Positions 14,435 through 24,253 are shown, numbered from the stretch's first letter. The stretch: 64,000 bases of DNA from Aurantibacter_A sp965215845 (GCA_965215845.1 CBDCEL010000004.1:3096459-3160458); one strand, 5' to 3'. Program-made: numbers and translations. Notes: generated from the sequence alone by a model not told the origin.

Positions 14435-16096
14435 TTAATTCTTTTTGGTCGTAATCTTTACGACACCATTTTTGCCCTTATCACCGACCTTTTCCATTGC
14501 TTTTTCGTCCTTAGAGACGTTTATCGATTCTATATCTGAAGGATCTAGTTTTTCCATGTCTTCCCTACTTGATATTTTTCCATCTATAATAAAAACTGGT
14601 TCTTCATCGCCATCTGTATCAATGAAGTAAAATCCATTTCCTCCATGGCCTATAACCCTCACATCGTGTTCATCATCACTATCTGAATGGATAAAAACAT
14701 TGCCGTCTTTTCCTTTTTTCGATTTTCTAATCTTAACATGTCTTTTATGGGGTCCATCCTTATCTTTTAGGGCCTCATAGGCCTCTCTGCTTACCTCCTT
14801 GCCGTCAATACGTATGGTCTCCTTGCCGTTTTCATCAATGATTTCGATGGTTCTTTGGTCTTCAACATCGTCTGAATTGATCCAAACACTGTGCCCTCCA
14901 TCTTTGCCCATATCTATATGTATTCCTTTATGCTGCCCCATAGAAATTGAATTGTTCTTTTGATTGTAGCTGATGTAGATAGGGTCTATTGGTTGGTCAT
15001 TATTATTGAAATTTGAGGAACTTCTTGTTTTGTTCCCACCGCTCTTTTTTGCTACAAAATCTATTGATATTTGAATTATTTTTTGGTCTTTGTTCCGGAC
15101 CACATTAAAGGAAAAATCAATGTTATCTTTTTTAAGGTCATTTTTCATTGCTTCCAACTCATCGTCGGTTGTGTCTTTATCTATAACAAGCTCGATAGAT
15201 TTCCCTTGTGGCTGATGAAGGGTTCGATTGTCTATTTGATATTGAGTTTTGGTATTGAAGCCAAAAAAGAACAATGCCAATAGTGGAATGATTGTCAAAA
15301 TCTTAACGGCTTTGATTCTTTGCGATGGAATTTGATTTATCATAACTATTCGTTTTTTGATTAATGAATTAAAGAATGGATTAATTATTGACAAATTGTG
15401 TCTGCCAATAGACTGTTTTAACAAGAGGTATTGATATTGTTTCTTGTTGTCTTTTAGAACCCCATTTTGGGTGTCTGCCAAAAATTCAAGATTTTCTTTT
15501 ATGGCATTTTTGTAGAGCCATGAGATTGGGTTAAACCAGTGGAGCAGTAAAAGAAACTCCATCAGCAGAATATCCAGTGAATGTTTCTGGCTTGCATGTA
15601 CTTGTTCATGGGCAAGAATGAACTCCAGATCTTTTTGCGAATGCTTTTCAGGGTTGTATATAATGTACTTAAAGAAGGAGAATGGCTGTGTATTTCTTGA
15701 ACTCTGAACGTACACGATATTGTGAATCGATTTTCTTTTTCCATGCTTGATATAACCGCTGACCAGGATCACCTGGAACACCAATTTGAACACAAAAAAA
15801 AGACTGACCAGAATATATAGGTAGAAAAAAATCGGAAGCCAATTAACCGAAAATTCATTGACTAGCATTAGGACTTCAGGTTGCTCCACGCTGTTTTTTA
15901 CGACAAATGTAGAATCTACATGAATGGTCTTTGTGTAATACACCAAGGGAAGAAGAAGAGAGGTCAATATTCCAGAAATAAGAAACCATCTATTTGAGTC
16001 AAAGAAAGTTTCCTTTCTTAAAAAAAGATGGTAGCAAGTATAAAAGAGAACCAGCACACCCGAAGATTTCAGCAAATAAATGACAAAAGCTTCCAT
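14435..16096 (-). CDS. BlaR1-type M56 membrane metallopeptidase sensor
   Basis: A 553-residue protein with four predicted membrane helices in the first 290 residues. The M56 zinc motif HEQVH lies in FILAHEQVHASQKHS near residue 165. Residues about 300-500 are a charged periplasmic part. The last 70 residues (EPVFIIDGKISSREDMEKLD, IESINVSKDEKAMEKVG, GVVKITTKKN) look like a TonB plug-like domain. Known BlaR1 proteins sense cell-wall damage or beta-lactams and destroy BlaI; here there is no penicillin-binding domain, so the signal is unknown. It is co-transcribed with blaI, which ends one base upstream. Confidence 0.9.
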   Translation of the reverse strand: MEAFVIYLLKSSGVLVLFYTCYHLFLRKETFFDSNRWFLISGILTSLLLPLVYYTKTIHVDSTFVVKNSVEQPEVLMLVNEFSVNWLPIFFYLYILVSLFFVFKLVFQVILVSGYIKHGKRKSIHNIVYVQSSRNTQPFSFFKYIIYNPEKHSQKDLEFILAHEQVHASQKHSLDILLMEFLLLLHWFNPISWLYKNAIKENLEFLADTQNGVLKDNKKQYQYLLLKQSIGRHNLSIINPFFNSLIKKRIVMINQIPSQRIKAVKILTIIPLLALFFFGFNTKTQYQIDNRTLHQPQGKSIELVIDKDTTDDELEAMKNDLKKDNIDFSFNVVRNKDQKIIQISIDFVAKKSGGNKTRSSSNFNNNDQPIDPIYISYNQKNNSISMGQHKGIHIDMGKDGGHSVWINSDDVEDQRTIEIIDENGKETIRIDGKEVSREAYEALKDKDGPHKRHVKIRKSKKGKDGNVFIHSDSDDEHDVRVIGHGGNGFYFIDTDGDEEPVFIIDGKISSREDMEKLDPSDIESINVSKDEKAMEKVGDKGKNGVVKITTKKN

Positions 16097-16456
16097 TTAA
16101 TCTTTGTTTTCAATAAGGTCAATAATTTCTTTTAGCTCCTCAATGGATATTTTTTCTTCCTTGGCAAAGGCCGATACCAAATTCTTGTATGAATTGTCAA
16201 AGTAGTCTATCATGCTCGAAGTAATGAACTTTTTACGGTATTCTTCCTTCGAAACAATAGGATAGTATCTATGGGTATTTCCAAAAGCCTCATGACTCAC
16301 GAATTTTTTATCCTCTAAGTTCCTTACAATCGTAGACAAGGTATTGTAGTGAGGCTTTACTCCCCTTAGTTCAGCTTTTATTTCCTTGACGAATGCTTTT
16401 TCAAGTCGCCATAGAATTTTCATTATTTCCTCCTCTTTATTGGTCAGTTTTTGCAT
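16097..16456 (-). CDS. BlaI/MecI/CopY family repressor
   Basis: A 119-residue winged-helix repressor. MQKLTNKEEEIMKILWRLEKAFVKEI is the typical N-terminal helix, and HYNTLSTIVRNLEDKKFVSHEAFGNTHRYYPIVSKEEYRK the recognition helix and wing; the C-terminal part would dimerise. It should repress its own operon and perhaps the antiporter across the intergenic region through the ATAGTT-N4-AACTAT palindromes, until cleaved after a signal from the M56 partner. Confidence 0.92.
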   Translation of the reverse strand: MQKLTNKEEEIMKILWRLEKAFVKEIKAELRGVKPHYNTLSTIVRNLEDKKFVSHEAFGNTHRYYPIVSKEEYRKKFITSSMIDYFDNSYKNLVSAFAKEEKISIEELKEIIDLIENKD

Positions 16457-16480
16457 CGTAAGAATTTTGAATCAAACATA

Positions 16481-16540
16481 TTACTATTTTTATAGTTATA
16501 CAACTATATTTATAGTTATTTAACTATTTTTTTAGTAATA
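16481..16540. promoter_or_regulatory. Tandem palindromic operators, probable BlaI sites
   Basis: Three to four overlapping ACTAT/ATAGT inverted repeats lie just upstream of blaI. The best is TATAGTT-ATAC-AACTATA at 16491-16508, with TATAGTT-ATTT-AACTATT next to it at 16511-16527. ACTAT-TTTT-ATAGT lies to the left and a weaker copy to the right. The position over the blaI promoter and the array form fit autorepression. Confidence 0.7.
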
Positions 16541-16611
16541 TGATGGTTCAGGGTTGGTAATTCATAATTGGTTAAATTCGTTGACCGATATTTACGAAGC
16601 AAAAACCCCCT

Positions 16612-17550
16612 ATGCAAAACCTTTTTTTTATTGTTTTAGGCCTTGCACTTTTGGTCTTGGGAGGCAATTGGTTGCTAAAGGGGGCAGTGGCACTTTCCCT
16701 AAGACTGAATATTCCAAAGATTGTCATCGGTATGACCATTGTTTCGTTGGCAACCTCCGCACCTGAATTGATCGTCAGCCTAAAATCGGCTTTGGACGGT
16801 TTTCCTGATTTGGCACTGGGCAATGTGGTGGGTTCGAACATAGCCAACCTTGGACTCGTACTCGGAATAACCTTGCTTTTGGGCAGTATCGATGTTCGAA
16901 AAAGTTTTTATACCACAGATTGGCCCATGATGATGCTGGCCACCTTTTTGTTTATTGGGTTCATATATTTTGATGGTGAATTGCAACAATACGAGGGGCT
17001 GATAATGGCGACCGCCTTGTTCGTCTTTTTGGTATATCTCCTTCGATTTCAGAAGCAAGCGGTCGAAGAGGACTTGGGAGTAAAAGACATTTTGCTGCCC
17101 CTCTATAAAACTGCGTTGTTCTTGGGTTTGGGAGCTGTGGCCCTATGGGGTGGTTCGGAATTGTTGATCGATGGTGCCGTGGGCATGGCATCAAAATTTG
17201 GGGTGAGCGAGCGAATAATAGGTATTACCGTGGTGTCCGTCGGAACCAGTATTCCCGAACTGGCAGCCTCGATAATCGCCATGCTGAAAAAGGAAAAGGC
17301 GATTTCACTGGGCAATTTGGTCGGTTCGAATATATTTAATCTTCTTGCCGTTTTGGGCATTACCTCGATGATTACCCCGATCAACGTTATTGACCAAGGT
17401 TTGTTGACCAATGATATCTTCTGGATGCTGGGCATTTCCTTTTTGATTCTTCCTTTGGTTTTTCTGCCAAAAGGGCAACGTTTAGGCTGGCGTGATGGTA
17501 CGGTTCTTGTGGCGATTTACGCAGTATTCGTTTACTTGACCATCACCTAA
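16612..17550 (+). CDS. Calcium/sodium antiporter (CaCA family, YrbG-like)
   Basis: A 312-residue inner-membrane protein with about ten hydrophobic helices arranged as an inverted duplication. Each half carries the CaCA alpha-repeat: ATSAPELIVS plus GNVVGSNIANLGLVLG in the first, and GTSIPELAASI plus GNLVGSNIFNLLAVLG in the second. Members export Ca2+ (or K+/Na+) in exchange for Na+ or H+. It lies divergent from the blaI operon and could share its control, which is not shown. The following gene starts 14 bp later. Confidence 0.93.
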   Translation: MQNLFFIVLGLALLVLGGNWLLKGAVALSLRLNIPKIVIGMTIVSLATSAPELIVSLKSALDGFPDLALGNVVGSNIANLGLVLGITLLLGSIDVRKSFYTTDWPMMMLATFLFIGFIYFDGELQQYEGLIMATALFVFLVYLLRFQKQAVEEDLGVKDILLPLYKTALFLGLGAVALWGGSELLIDGAVGMASKFGVSERIIGITVVSVGTSIPELAASIIAMLKKEKAISLGNLVGSNIFNLLAVLGITSMITPINVIDQGLLTNDIFWMLGISFLILPLVFLPKGQRLGWRDGTVLVAIYAVFVYLTIT

Positions 17551-17564
17551 ATAACACAGGCCTC

Positions 17565-19145
17565 ATGAAATCGGCAGGACTCTCATTATTTACTTGGACT
17601 CTTACCATCTTGACCGTATACGGCCAAAGCGATCTTTTAAAAGGCAAACTTCTTGATGCTTCTACCATTGAGCCCGTTGCCTTCGCCACTGTTGTCGTAA
17701 AAGGCGGCAACTTGGGAGTTATCTCGAATTACGACGGTAGTTTTAGTCTGCCAGAGAAGTTCAACACCTATGGGGATACCCTGGAAATATCCTCGATGGG
17801 CTATCAAAATAGGCACCTATTGATTTCGACCTTGTCTGTTGATTCGGTGCGGACCATATACATGCAACCTGCACTTTTTGAACTGGACGAGGCTGTCGTT
17901 TACGGTAAGAGAAAAAGAAAACTTTCGGCACGGCAGATTGTTAGAAGGGCGATCAAGAACATTCCGAAGAACTATCCCCAGAGTTTGTCATCCACTATTG
18001 GGTACTATCGTGATTATCAAATGAAGAATGGCAAGTATGTAAACCTCAACGAAGCCGTTTTGGAAGTGTTCGATAAAGGTTTCCCGTCGACCGATTCCAC
18101 GACAACCGAGGTGCTCATCTATGATTTGAGGAAAAATTTCGATTTCGAACGTGACAGTCTTGCCGATGACCCCTATGATTACAAGCGCCTTCAAAAAATA
18201 GTCGATAATGCATTTTTACATCATTACGGAGGTAATGAGTTTTCTATTTTGAGGGTGCACGATGCCATTCGTAACCATAATGTGGGATCTTATTCGTTCG
18301 TCGACCGATTTGATATCGACTTATTGACAAATCATAATTTTTCGAGGGACAATAGTACCTATATTAATGGTGAAGCGGTATATACCATAAAGTTTCGTAA
18401 GACCCATCCCAATTATAGGGCTTTTGGTGAGTTATATATCTCGCACCGTGATTTTGCCATACACAAAATGGAATATACCTTGTACGACGAGAGAAAGCAC
18501 AGGCCTGACGGCACCTTAAACAGACATAACGGTCGGGGTCGGCTTTTAATGGACGTACAGACGGAATACCGCAGAAAGTACAACAAAATGCACCTTAACT
18601 ATATTTCGTTTCAAAACAGTTTTATCTTATGGGAACCCCCAAAATTCAAGGTCGATTCTATTAAGGTCGATTTACCCCGACAGTGTTTTGTGCTCGAATA
18701 TAATAGAATGCCCAGAGAGAATGAAGCTGTAAATATTGACAATTACCAAGTAAGATTTGACGGTAAAAAGCTAAAGTTGAGAGCTTCAGTAGTTTTCGAA
18801 AACCGCGTATTTCTATTCCCTGATATGACTCAAAAAGAAAAACGGACTATGATTGAAGGGCTTTATGAAAATGAAAAAAACGGAGTTGAGTTGAGCGAGG
18901 TACTTTCCGTTGATATCAAACCAATTCATGATGAAGAAGGCAACGTGCTCCATAAATGGTTAAAAAAGGACTATAACCAATTTCGCGAATATTTTGTACA
19001 ACAAGTAAAACCTACCACCGAATTCCCTGATGATGGTAAATTCATGAACAAACAGAAGCCTATATTTAAGGACCAGCCCATTTTTCGCCCTAATAATTTC
19101 GATGATTATTGGATGAACACGCCGCTTCAAAATATTGATGAGTAA
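17565..19145 (+). CDS. Secreted protein with carboxypeptidase-regulatory-like domain (copy 1)
   Basis: A 526-residue protein. The signal peptide ends near VYGQS. Residues about 24-110 form a carboxypeptidase D regulatory-like beta-sandwich (LLKGKLLDASTIEPVAFATVVV, ISNYDGSFSLPEKF, LEISSMGYQNRHLLI). The remaining 400 residues are an unassigned periplasmic domain, ending in PIFKDQPIFRPNNFDDYWMN. It has no TonB barrel, so it is probably an envelope protein without transport function. The next gene is a paralogue with the same layout and nearly the same final motif. Confidence 0.85.
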   Translation: MKSAGLSLFTWTLTILTVYGQSDLLKGKLLDASTIEPVAFATVVVKGGNLGVISNYDGSFSLPEKFNTYGDTLEISSMGYQNRHLLISTLSVDSVRTIYMQPALFELDEAVVYGKRKRKLSARQIVRRAIKNIPKNYPQSLSSTIGYYRDYQMKNGKYVNLNEAVLEVFDKGFPSTDSTTTEVLIYDLRKNFDFERDSLADDPYDYKRLQKIVDNAFLHHYGGNEFSILRVHDAIRNHNVGSYSFVDRFDIDLLTNHNFSRDNSTYINGEAVYTIKFRKTHPNYRAFGELYISHRDFAIHKMEYTLYDERKHRPDGTLNRHNGRGRLLMDVQTEYRRKYNKMHLNYISFQNSFILWEPPKFKVDSIKVDLPRQCFVLEYNRMPRENEAVNIDNYQVRFDGKKLKLRASVVFENRVFLFPDMTQKEKRTMIEGLYENEKNGVELSEVLSVDIKPIHDEEGNVLHKWLKKDYNQFREYFVQQVKPTTEFPDDGKFMNKQKPIFKDQPIFRPNNFDDYWMNTPLQNIDE

Positions 19146-19171
19146 AGACAAATAACTTTTTCTGCCATTTC

Positions 19172-20776
19172 ATGACCCATAAGGATATTGGAGGTGCACT
19201 CTTTTTTTTAATGCTATTTCTTAGCTGTAATCTCGGTTTTGGGCAGAATGGTTTCTTAAAAGGTAAGCTTGTTGATGCCAAAACCGGCGAACCCATTGTC
19301 TTCGCCACCATTGTATTGGAAAATAAGGCTTTGGGTGTAATTACGAATATTGAGGGCGACTTTAAATTACCCATTGAGTTTAAGTCCCAAGGCGATACAC
19401 TTAGAATCTCTTCGTTGGGTTATGAATCGAAATCCGTCCCCTTACAGAATTTTGCCGCCCAAGTTGTAAATAAGATTACCCTTGACCCTACTCTTGAGGT
19501 ATTGCACGAAGTAGTGGTGAAAGGGGAGAGGAGTTCGGGTGTTGAGATAAAGCGGGAACTTCTTTCGGGCCAGGAGATTGTTGAACTGGCCATACGGCGA
19601 ATAACCGATAATTACCCTAAAATACCCTTTTCGCTTGTGGGCTACTACCGTGACTACCAGCTAAAAGATTCAATCTATTTAAATCTTAACGAGTCATTGA
19701 TGGAAGTTTTTGATAGCGGCTTCTTGACAAATGATTATGACGTCACGAAAACAAGCATTTATGACTATAAGCGAAATTCTGACTTTCCCCGTGATACGAT
19801 AACCGAAAAACCTTATGACTATGAAAACGAAAATAAGACGATTGCCGGCGCATCACTTGATGGTTTTGGAGGCAATGAGTTTATGATTTTAAGAATTCAT
19901 GACCCGATAAGAAATCACAGGATAAACTCTTTTGATTATATAAATGTGTTCGATGTTGATTTTGTCGATAACCACGAGTTCAAAAGAGACGCTGACATCT
20001 TATTCGGAGATGAAAAACTGTTTGTGGTAAACATTGATAGAAGAGACGAAGGTCATGCCGTATTGGGCAAACTGTTCGTTTCACAAGATAATTTCGCCAT
20101 CCATAAAATGGAGTACGCCCTGTTTAGGGGCGGTAGCAGGGTCGCCGTGAACGAATTATATAATCGTACGAAACGTGCCAGGGACAAATTTTTTGAAATA
20201 CAAGTTGAGTACCGGCCCATTGATGATGTCATGTACCTAAACTATATTTCGGTAAGCAATAGCTTTAGGGTCAAACAAGATCCGGTGTTCAAGGTAGATT
20301 CCATGTTTATGAACTGGGATGATTTTTGCTATGAAGTCCATTTTTCCAAAAGCCCGATGGTATCAGATGCGATCAAACCAAACAAATACCACCTGCGATT
20401 TAAGGGGAAAAAGGTAAGAATCGAAAGAGTCGAGGTTCGGAAAAAAAGGGTGCGGCTCTTTTGCCAACTTGATGGGGTCAAAATCAATTTAGGAGATGGA
20501 AATTGGCGGATTGGAATCGACCGACCCGATGAGTTCTCACTAAGGATAAGAAATTTGAGAGATGTTGATGGTAATCGAATCGACAAAGGTGACTGGTCCA
20601 GGGTGGTGCAATTCAGGGAGTTTTTTGTTCAACGGGCGAAACCCAAAAATCCGGCACCGATGAATTATCCCTATATGAGAAAGAATGTTCCGATTTTTGA
20701 GAGGCAGCCTATTTTTCGCCCAGACAATTTCGATGACTACTGGATGAACACTCCCCTAATGAAAATAAAGGAATAA
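19172..20776 (+). CDS. Secreted protein with carboxypeptidase-regulatory-like domain (copy 2)
   Basis: A 534-residue paralogue of the previous gene, 26 bp downstream and presumably in the same operon. The signal peptide ends near LGFGQN. The regulatory-like domain follows (FLKGKLVDAKTGEPIVFATI, ITNIEGDFKLPIEF, LRISSLGYESKSVPL), then the same unassigned domain and the ending PIFERQPIFRPDNFDDYWMN. The conserved last 30 residues in both copies suggest a functional C-terminal tail. The exact role is unknown. Confidence 0.85.
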   Translation: MTHKDIGGALFFLMLFLSCNLGFGQNGFLKGKLVDAKTGEPIVFATIVLENKALGVITNIEGDFKLPIEFKSQGDTLRISSLGYESKSVPLQNFAAQVVNKITLDPTLEVLHEVVVKGERSSGVEIKRELLSGQEIVELAIRRITDNYPKIPFSLVGYYRDYQLKDSIYLNLNESLMEVFDSGFLTNDYDVTKTSIYDYKRNSDFPRDTITEKPYDYENENKTIAGASLDGFGGNEFMILRIHDPIRNHRINSFDYINVFDVDFVDNHEFKRDADILFGDEKLFVVNIDRRDEGHAVLGKLFVSQDNFAIHKMEYALFRGGSRVAVNELYNRTKRARDKFFEIQVEYRPIDDVMYLNYISVSNSFRVKQDPVFKVDSMFMNWDDFCYEVHFSKSPMVSDAIKPNKYHLRFKGKKVRIERVEVRKKRVRLFCQLDGVKINLGDGNWRIGIDRPDEFSLRIRNLRDVDGNRIDKGDWSRVVQFREFFVQRAKPKNPAPMNYPYMRKNVPIFERQPIFRPDNFDDYWMNTPLMKIKE

Positions 20777-20779
20777 AAA

Positions 20780-20807
20780 AACCGGTCGTACCATGGTACG
20801 ACCGGTT
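20780..20807. terminator. Perfect 28-nt palindromic terminator between convergent genes
   Basis: AACCGGTCGTACCA and its exact complement form a 14-bp stem. On the minus strand it is followed by TTTTTTTATT, so it ends the type II glutamine synthetase transcript. The plus-strand side has a weaker tail. Confidence 0.85.
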
Positions 20808-20830
20808 AATTACATATAATCAACAATCAA

Positions 20831-21862
20831 TTAATTTGCTACTGCCTCAAACTTGGCCGATTTAACGGTCTTTATAATTCGACCGGCAATTTTATAAGGA
20901 TCTCCGTTAGATGCTGGTCGACGATCTTCTAACCAGCCTTTCCAACCGCTTTCCACTGTTGCAATAGGAATACGAATCGATGCACCCCTGTCCGAAACGC
21001 CGTAACTGAACTCATCGATAGATTGTGTCTCGTGATCTCCGGTCAAGCGTTGATCGTTAAATTCACCATAAACGGCAATATGCTCTTTCACCACGGGTCT
21101 GAAAGCTTCACATATTTGCTCGTAGATTTCTTTTGAACCAGCAGTTCGAAGGGTAGTATTTGAAAAGTTTGCGTGCATGCCTGAACCGTTCCAATCCAAA
21201 TCCCTTCCTAATGGTTTTGGATGGTATTCGATGTAATAGCCGTGCTGTTCGGTCAATCGATCCAACATGTAGCGCGCTACCCACAGTTCATCACCTGCTT
21301 TTTTTGCGCCTTTCGCGAATAATTGAAATTCCCACTGTCCACAGGCAACCTCTTGGTTTATACCCTCAAAGTTGATTCCTGCGGCAATGCACATATCGGC
21401 ATGTTCTTCGACCAATTCCCTGCCGTGGGTATTTCTTCCGCCGACTGAACAGTAGTAAAGTCCTTGTGGAGCTGGATAGCCTCCAATAGGGAAACCCAGT
21501 GGCATTTGGGTATGAACGTCCATAATAAAATACTCTTGCTCAAAGCCAAACCAGAAATCGTTATCGTCATCATCAATGGTCGCCCTCCCGTTTGAAGCAT
21601 GCGGTGTGCCATCGGCGTTCAATACCTCGGTCATTACTAAAAAGCCATTTTCCCTAGCTGGATCAGGAAATATGGCAACAGGTTTTAGCAAGCAATCCGA
21701 TGAATCACCCGTGGCCTGTCTTGTTGAACTTCCATCGAAAGACCATATCGGACAGTCTTCCAATTTTCCACTAAAATCATTGACCACCTTGGTCTTGCTG
21801 CGCATGTTCTGAGTCGGATTGTAACCATCTAACCAGATATATTCCAATTTTGATTTACCCAT
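20831..21862 (-). CDS. Glutamine synthetase, type II (eukaryotic-like)
   Basis: A 343-residue enzyme, the short length typical of GSII. The beta-grasp start is LEYIWLDGYNPTQNMRSKTKV, followed by CPIWSFDGSSTRQA. The metal and ATP site is FGFEQEYFIMD, then GMHANFS and RLTGDHETQSIDEFSYGVSDRGASIRIP. It makes glutamine from glutamate, ammonium and ATP. It is divergent from a type III enzyme only 198 bp away, so one control region may serve both ammonium-assimilation routes. Confidence 0.95.
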   Translation of the reverse strand: MGKSKLEYIWLDGYNPTQNMRSKTKVVNDFSGKLEDCPIWSFDGSSTRQATGDSSDCLLKPVAIFPDPARENGFLVMTEVLNADGTPHASNGRATIDDDDNDFWFGFEQEYFIMDVHTQMPLGFPIGGYPAPQGLYYCSVGGRNTHGRELVEEHADMCIAAGINFEGINQEVACGQWEFQLFAKGAKKAGDELWVARYMLDRLTEQHGYYIEYHPKPLGRDLDWNGSGMHANFSNTTLRTAGSKEIYEQICEAFRPVVKEHIAVYGEFNDQRLTGDHETQSIDEFSYGVSDRGASIRIPIATVESGWKGWLEDRRPASNGDPYKIAGRIIKTVKSAKFEAVAN

Positions 21863-21974
21863 ATTTTTAAGTATTTGTTATTGTATTTTCAAAAGATGGA
21901 CAAAAATATGATTTTTTGTTTTTGAGGCTATGTTTTTGGGGTTAAATGTTGAAAAATTGGATATTTTGTTCATA

Positions 21975-22048
21975 ACCCCCTTGATTTTTGAGGGTAATAT
22001 AATTTACACTATCCTTTTTTATAAATTACATAATGGGTATTTTTACCC
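21975..22048. promoter_or_regulatory. ACCC/GGGT palindromes between two glutamine synthetases
   Basis: ACCC-N13-GGGT spans 21975-21995. ATGGGT-ATTTTT-ACCCGT lies close upstream of the type III start codon, with core 22035-22048. Similar ACCC-N11-GGGT pairs lie upstream of the PII gene at 56522-56594. A shared nitrogen regulator is possible but unproven. Confidence 0.4.
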
Positions 22049-22060
22049 GTTTTTAAACGA

Positions 22061-24253
22061 ATGCCAATGTCAAATTTAAGGTTTCAAGCCATTTCGGAGA
22101 GTTTGCAAAGAATGCCCATATCGGTTACGGAAAGTGGAAGACGTTCAGAACTGTTCGGCAAGAACGTTTTCAACGATGCCAGAATGCTGCAGTATCTCAC
22201 AAAAGATGCTTTGCAAAGTGTAAAGGATGCCATTTTCTCAGGCTCAAAAATCGATAGAAAGATTGCTGATCAAGTTGCAGAGGCGATGAAGGCCTGGGCA
22301 ATATCGATGGGAGCGACCCATTATACACACTGGTTTCAACCCTTGACGGGAGCGACAGCGGAGAAGCATGATGCATTCCTCGATTTATTGGCCGATGGTA
22401 CCGCCCTTGAAAAATTTGGTGGCCGCCAGTTGGTACAACAAGAACCCGACGCCTCAAGTTTTCCCAGTGGGGGAATTAGAAATACATTTGAGGCCAGGGG
22501 ATACACGGCTTGGGACCCGACCTCGCCTGCGTTCATTTATGGTACTACCCTATGCATCCCCACGATCTTCGTTTCCTATACAGGCGAGGCCCTCGATAAC
22601 AAAGCCCCTCTACTTCGAGCGTTGCACGCTGTCGATGAGGCCGCGACGGCTGTCGCCAGATATTTTGATAAGACCGTCTCAAAGGTCAATGCCACCTTGG
22701 GTTGGGAGCAAGAATATTTTTTAATGGACAAGGCATTGGCACATTCCCGTCAAGATATTATGATGACCGGTAGAACACTTGTCGGAAACGCCGCCGCAAA
22801 AGGCCAACAATTAGATGACCACTATTTTGGTGTAATACCTGCCAGGGCGTTAAGTTTTATGCGGGATCTTGAAAAAGAATGCACCGTATTGGGTATTCCA
22901 GTGAAGACAAGGCACAATGAAGTTGCCCCGAACCAGTTTGAGTTGGCCCCGGTTTTTGAAGAGGCAAATCTGGCCGTGGACCATAATCTTTTGTTGATGG
23001 ATGTCATGGAGAAAACTGCGGATCGCCATAACTTAAAGGTTGTGTTCCATGAAAAACCTTTCGACGGAATCAACGGATCCGGCAAGCATAATAACTGGTC
23101 ATTGGCCACCGACACCGGAGTGAACCTTTTGAGTCCCGGTTCGACGCCAATGAAAAATTTGCAGTTTCTGACCTTTTTTGTGAACACGATCAAGGCGGTG
23201 GACACCTATGAAGAATTGCTTCGGTCTTCAATCGCCTCGGCTAGTAATGACCATCGACTAGGGGCGCACGAAGCACCACCGGCCATCATTTCCATTTTTA
23301 TTGGAAGTCAACTTAGCAACGTGCTTGACGAGTTGGAAGGTGTGTCAAAAGGAAAACTTTCGCCTGAGGAAAAGACCGAATTGAAGTTGAATGTGGTGGG
23401 CAAGATTCCTGAAATATTGCTTGACAACACTGACCGTAATCGAACTTCGCCTTTCGCGTTCACCGGAAATAAATTCGAGATGAGGGGAGTGGGCTCAAAA
23501 ACGAATTGTGCCAAACCCATGACCGTGCTGAATACGATCGTCGCAAAACAATTGAAGGCCTTTAAAAAGGAGGTTGATGTATTGGTCAATAAAAAGAACC
23601 TCAAAAAAGACGAGGCCATCTTCAATGTGTTGCGTGAGTATATCAAAACCTCTAAAAGGATCCGTTTTGATGGTGATGGCTATAGTGTGGATTGGGAAAA
23701 AGAATCAAAAAAACGAAAATTAAGCAATAACAAGACGACCCCTGAGGCCCTTCAGGTATTGACCTCTGACAAAAGTTTGGAATTGTTCAAGACCATGAAG
23801 GTCATGAGCGAGGTCGAGGTCAGGGCTCGTCAAAAAGTGGAGCTTGAGGCCTACATTTTACACCTTCAGATAGAAGGTCGGGTGTTGAACGAATTGGTAT
23901 ATCATCACATTATACCCGCAACTTTGGAGTATCAAAACAAGCTAACAGACAACATTAATGGCCTAAAGGAGGTCTATGGACCGTCCCATAAGAATTTGGT
24001 AGAGGGACAGATGAATATCCTCTCAGATTTAGCTGACCATCTTACCGGAATCAAGAATGAAGCAGATGCGATGGTCGAGGCAAGAAAAAAGGCCAATTCA
24101 ATAGCCGATACAAACAAAAAAGCCACGGCGTATTGTAAAAATGTCAAGCCCTGTTTCGAAAGAATCCGGCATCACTCAGACCGCCTTGAACGGTTGATTG
24201 ATGACAAAATCTGGCGATTGACAAAATATCGTGAACTGTTGTTCATGAAATAA
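22061..24253 (+). CDS. glnN: Glutamine synthetase, type III
   Basis: A 730-residue enzyme, the normal size of GSIII (about 700). Conserved blocks include GATHYTHWFQPLTG, GWEQEYFLMDKAL, the ATP-site region NGSGKHNNWSLATDTGVNL, RLGAHEAPPAIISIF, and DRNRTSPFAFTGNKFEMRGVGS. It catalyses glutamate plus ammonium to glutamine in the cytoplasm and is the main type in Bacteroidota. It is divergent from the type II gene; no overlapping reading frame disturbs it. Confidence 0.96.
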   Translation: MPMSNLRFQAISESLQRMPISVTESGRRSELFGKNVFNDARMLQYLTKDALQSVKDAIFSGSKIDRKIADQVAEAMKAWAISMGATHYTHWFQPLTGATAEKHDAFLDLLADGTALEKFGGRQLVQQEPDASSFPSGGIRNTFEARGYTAWDPTSPAFIYGTTLCIPTIFVSYTGEALDNKAPLLRALHAVDEAATAVARYFDKTVSKVNATLGWEQEYFLMDKALAHSRQDIMMTGRTLVGNAAAKGQQLDDHYFGVIPARALSFMRDLEKECTVLGIPVKTRHNEVAPNQFELAPVFEEANLAVDHNLLLMDVMEKTADRHNLKVVFHEKPFDGINGSGKHNNWSLATDTGVNLLSPGSTPMKNLQFLTFFVNTIKAVDTYEELLRSSIASASNDHRLGAHEAPPAIISIFIGSQLSNVLDELEGVSKGKLSPEEKTELKLNVVGKIPEILLDNTDRNRTSPFAFTGNKFEMRGVGSKTNCAKPMTVLNTIVAKQLKAFKKEVDVLVNKKNLKKDEAIFNVLREYIKTSKRIRFDGDGYSVDWEKESKKRKLSNNKTTPEALQVLTSDKSLELFKTMKVMSEVEVRARQKVELEAYILHLQIEGRVLNELVYHHIIPATLEYQNKLTDNINGLKEVYGPSHKNLVEGQMNILSDLADHLTGIKNEADAMVEARKKANSIADTNKKATAYCKNVKPCFERIRHHSDRLERLIDDKIWRLTKYRELLFMK

